A stretch of 23,163 bases of DNA from an uncultured Christensenellaceae bacterium (GTDB lineage Bacteria > Bacillota > Clostridia > Christensenellales > Borkfalkiaceae), in contig CAJUJO010000023.1 of the NCBI GenBank assembly GCA_910586675.1, positions 1 through 23,163 on the forward strand. The letters are read 5' to 3'. A model generated the notes under the pieces. That model made no database searches and had not been told where the DNA came from. It worked only from the letters and a program-made list of their open reading frames with translations. Position numbers and translations under genes: made by a program. Positions 21,876-23,163 of this stretch are shown here, piece after piece (position 1 is the first letter of the stretch; every line of letters starts with the position of its first letter).

Positions 21876-22711
21876 GCCGCGTTCCCCTCCGTTTCCAAAT
21901 GAATGATAATTTCGTCGAGCGTAGGCGCGGCAAGCTCCGCGCATGCGGGCGCACCCCCCGCTTCGAGCAATCCCGCAAAGCCGTTTTTCACGCGCTTGAT
22001 TCCCAAAGCGCCCGCGCGCTTCGCCGTCTCCTCGCTTTCAAATATCCCGCGCCGATACCGCCCGCAGAGAGAAGAAAGCGGCTCCGCCGCCCGTACTCTG
22101 CCGTGCGACAAATATACGATGTCGTCCGCCGCACGCTCCAAGTCGGAGGTAATGTGCGTGGAAAAGAGCACGGAGACGCCCTCATCCCGCGCAAGAGAAA
22201 GAAGCAGGTCGCAAACCTCCTCGCGGGAGAGCGGGTCGAGCCCGCTCGTCGGCTCGTCTAACACAAGCAGCCTTGCCCCGTGCGAAAGGGCGAGCGCAAG
22301 GGAAAGCTTAACGCGCATGCCTTCGGAAAGCTCGCTCGTCTTTTTCCGCGCGTCGAGGGAGAAGCGGCTCAGATAGGCGGCGAACGCCCCTTCATTCCAC
22401 CCGCCGTAAAAGCCGGATACCGTTTTTCCGATCTGCCCGACCGTCTTTTGCGGATAAAAGCGGAAGCCGCCGCCCGCATAGCCCACGAGCTCTTTGACGG
22501 CGCGCTCGTTCCCTTTTAAGGAAACGCCGAATGCGCGCACCTCCCCCTCGCTCTGTATGAAGTTGAGGGCGGCTTTGATCGTCGTACTCTTGCCCGCGCC
22601 GTTCCTGCCGATCACCCCGCAGATCCTCCCTTCCTCCACGGAAAAGCTCACTTTGTTGAGCATGAAGGAAGGATAGCGCTTGGTAAGATTTTCCACTTCC
22701 AGCGCATTCAT
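21872..22711 (-). CDS. ABC transporter ATP-binding protein
   Basis: A 279-residue ATPase subunit. Walker A is GRNGAGKST (35-43), the signature is LSEGM (128-132, a variant of LSGGQ found in YtrB/EcsA-like exporters), Walker B is LLVLDE (148-153), with GLDPLSREE and FSTH following. The Q-loop region is GGGFRFYPQKT. The start is the ATG of MNALEVENLTK, with a GGGGGAGG site about 9 bases upstream, and overlaps the AbrB stop by four bases. The order AbrB regulator - ATPase - permease, with both junctions overlapping, indicates one tightly coupled operon. Confidence 0.9.
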   Translation of the reverse strand: MNALEVENLTKRYPSFMLNKVSFSVEEGRICGVIGRNGAGKSTTIKAALNFIQSEGEVRAFGVSLKGNERAVKELVGYAGGGFRFYPQKTVGQIGKTVSGFYGGWNEGAFAAYLSRFSLDARKKTSELSEGMRVKLSLALALSHGARLLVLDEPTSGLDPLSREEVCDLLLSLARDEGVSVLFSTHITSDLERAADDIVYLSHGRVRAAEPLSSLCGRYRRGIFESEETAKRAGALGIKRVKNGFAGLLEAGGAPACAELAAPTLDEIIIHLETEGNAA

Positions 22712-22935
22712 TCCTTCTTGCCTCCCCCCTGCAAATTGCTGATGGCGTTCCAAAAGCTTTCCGCATAGGAAAACGGCTGCAAAGCGATTCCCTGCCCCCT
22801 GTCCGCCATGAGAATGAGACTGTCGCCCGATTTCAGCCCGAACAGGGCGCGCGCTTCCTTCGGGATCACAATCTGCCCCTTCGTCCCGATTCTGACCGTC
22901 GCCATAAACTTGCCTTCGGGAAAATTTTCGCCCAT
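22708..22935 (-). CDS. AbrB/SpoVT/MazE-type transcriptional regulator
   Basis: A 75-residue protein. Residues 12-55 form a swapped-hairpin AbrB domain: ATVRIGTKGQIVIPKEARALF followed by GLKSGDSLILMADRGQGIAL. It has a short C-terminal tail that may support dimerisation. It probably represses its own ABC operon from the inverted repeat just upstream. The ATG at 22935 has GGAGG 10 bases upstream. A later in-frame ATG (MATVRIG) would also keep the whole domain, so the first ten residues are uncertain. A nearby ATG seven bases upstream is out of frame. Confidence 0.88.
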   Translation of the reverse strand: MGENFPEGKFMATVRIGTKGQIVIPKEARALFGLKSGDSLILMADRGQGIALQPFSYAESFWNAISNLQGGGKKE

Positions 22936-22959
22936 TTTTTCATTTCCTCCGTTTGAATA

Positions 22960-23020
22960 GTATGATTAGTATTACTTTTCATACCAATTAAAGTATATAT
23001 CGCCGAAACGGAATTGTCAA
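22960..23020 (-). promoter_or_regulatory. Promoter and probable operator of the AbrB-ABC operon
   Basis: On the minus strand TTGACA (23015-23020), 17 bases, TATACT (22992-22997). Downstream of the start, GTATGA and TCATAC form an inverted repeat (22960-22965 with 22979-22984) around a spacer containing AGTAATACT. It is placed where a bound regulator would block transcription. Confidence 0.75.
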
Positions 23021-23081
23021 GCGCGCAAAAAAAATCCCGCTATTTACCGTAATTCCCATAAGTCGCAGGCAACCGAGAATT

Positions 23082-23104
23082 AGGCGTGGCGTGAAGCCAC
23101 GCCT
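23082..23104. terminator. Nine-base hairpin after the right-edge gene
   Basis: Perfect stem AGGCGTGGC/GCCACGCCT with a five-base loop. A T-rich tract follows on the plus strand. On the minus strand, where the adjoining gene would need it, the tail is only TAATTC. It may act as a weak terminator or transcript-end stabiliser for the gene ending at 23134. Stem similar to 15352-15376. Confidence 0.55.
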
Positions 23105-23133
23105 TTTCTCTTGTCTTGGTTTAGTTGCTTGTG

Positions 23134-23163
23134 TTAATCTTCGTCATCATCAAAGAACGTCGG
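23134..23163 (-). CDS. Probable C-terminal end of an unidentified gene
   Basis: On the minus strand one frame gives PTFFDDDED followed by TAA. An acidic tail, and a hairpin 30 bases further on, fit a gene end. Only nine residues are visible, so this is tentative and the product cannot be named. Confidence 0.35.
   Translation of the reverse strand, partial: PTFFDDDED

Overview
The window looks like chromosomal DNA of a Firmicutes/Clostridia-type bacterium. The RNA polymerase beta and beta' subunits are close to Clostridia and Bacillus forms. RqcP, a type III glutamine synthetase and an AbrB-led ABC operon also fit this group, as do strong GGAGG-type ribosome binding sites. Most coding DNA is moderately GC-rich, and strong promoters follow the TTGACA-17 bp-TATAAT pattern. 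An uncultured gut clostridium is a reasonable guess, but I cannot assign a genus from the sequence alone.

Layout. (1) 1-131: start of an unrecognised minus-strand gene cut by the window edge. (2) 276-2763, minus strand: a TetR regulator, an ABC ATPase and an ABC-2 permease, a self-contained drug-exporter-type operon behind a consensus promoter with a palindromic operator. (3) 2781-10935, minus: rpoB-rpoC with promoter and terminator. The rplKAJL genes that usually precede rpoB are absent. (4) 10782-14276, plus: rqcP, a fused ispDF, a frameshifted GNAT acetyltransferase gene and radA, ending at a strong bidirectional terminator. (5) 14285-15350, minus: an AT-rich insert with a DUF3788 gene and a GNAT gene, bordered by a recurring short motif that also lies before the gene at the left edge. 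(6) 15399-18533, minus: dut, trmB, an LPG-flippase-like membrane protein and a GT8 glycosyltransferase, closely packed. (7) 18534-18934: about 400 bases without protein genes. They hold a promoter and a predicted structured RNA that ends in a U-run, either a free small RNA or a leader of the dut operon. (8) 18935-21102, minus: type III glutamine synthetase with its own promoter and terminator. (9) 21180-23020, minus: AbrB-type regulator, ABC ATPase and permease with overlapping start/stop codons. (10) 23134-23163: probable C-terminal end of another minus-strand gene.

Most of the window is housekeeping: transcription (rpoBC), ribosome rescue (rqcP), isoprenoid precursors (ispDF), recombination (radA), nucleotide hygiene (dut), tRNA modification (trmB) and nitrogen assimilation (glnN). 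Two regulator-plus-ABC operons and a small AT-rich cargo region are interspersed. The least explained parts are the structured RNA upstream of dut, the repeated motif around the AT-rich genes, the altered TrmB active site, and the acidic, expanded RpoB.
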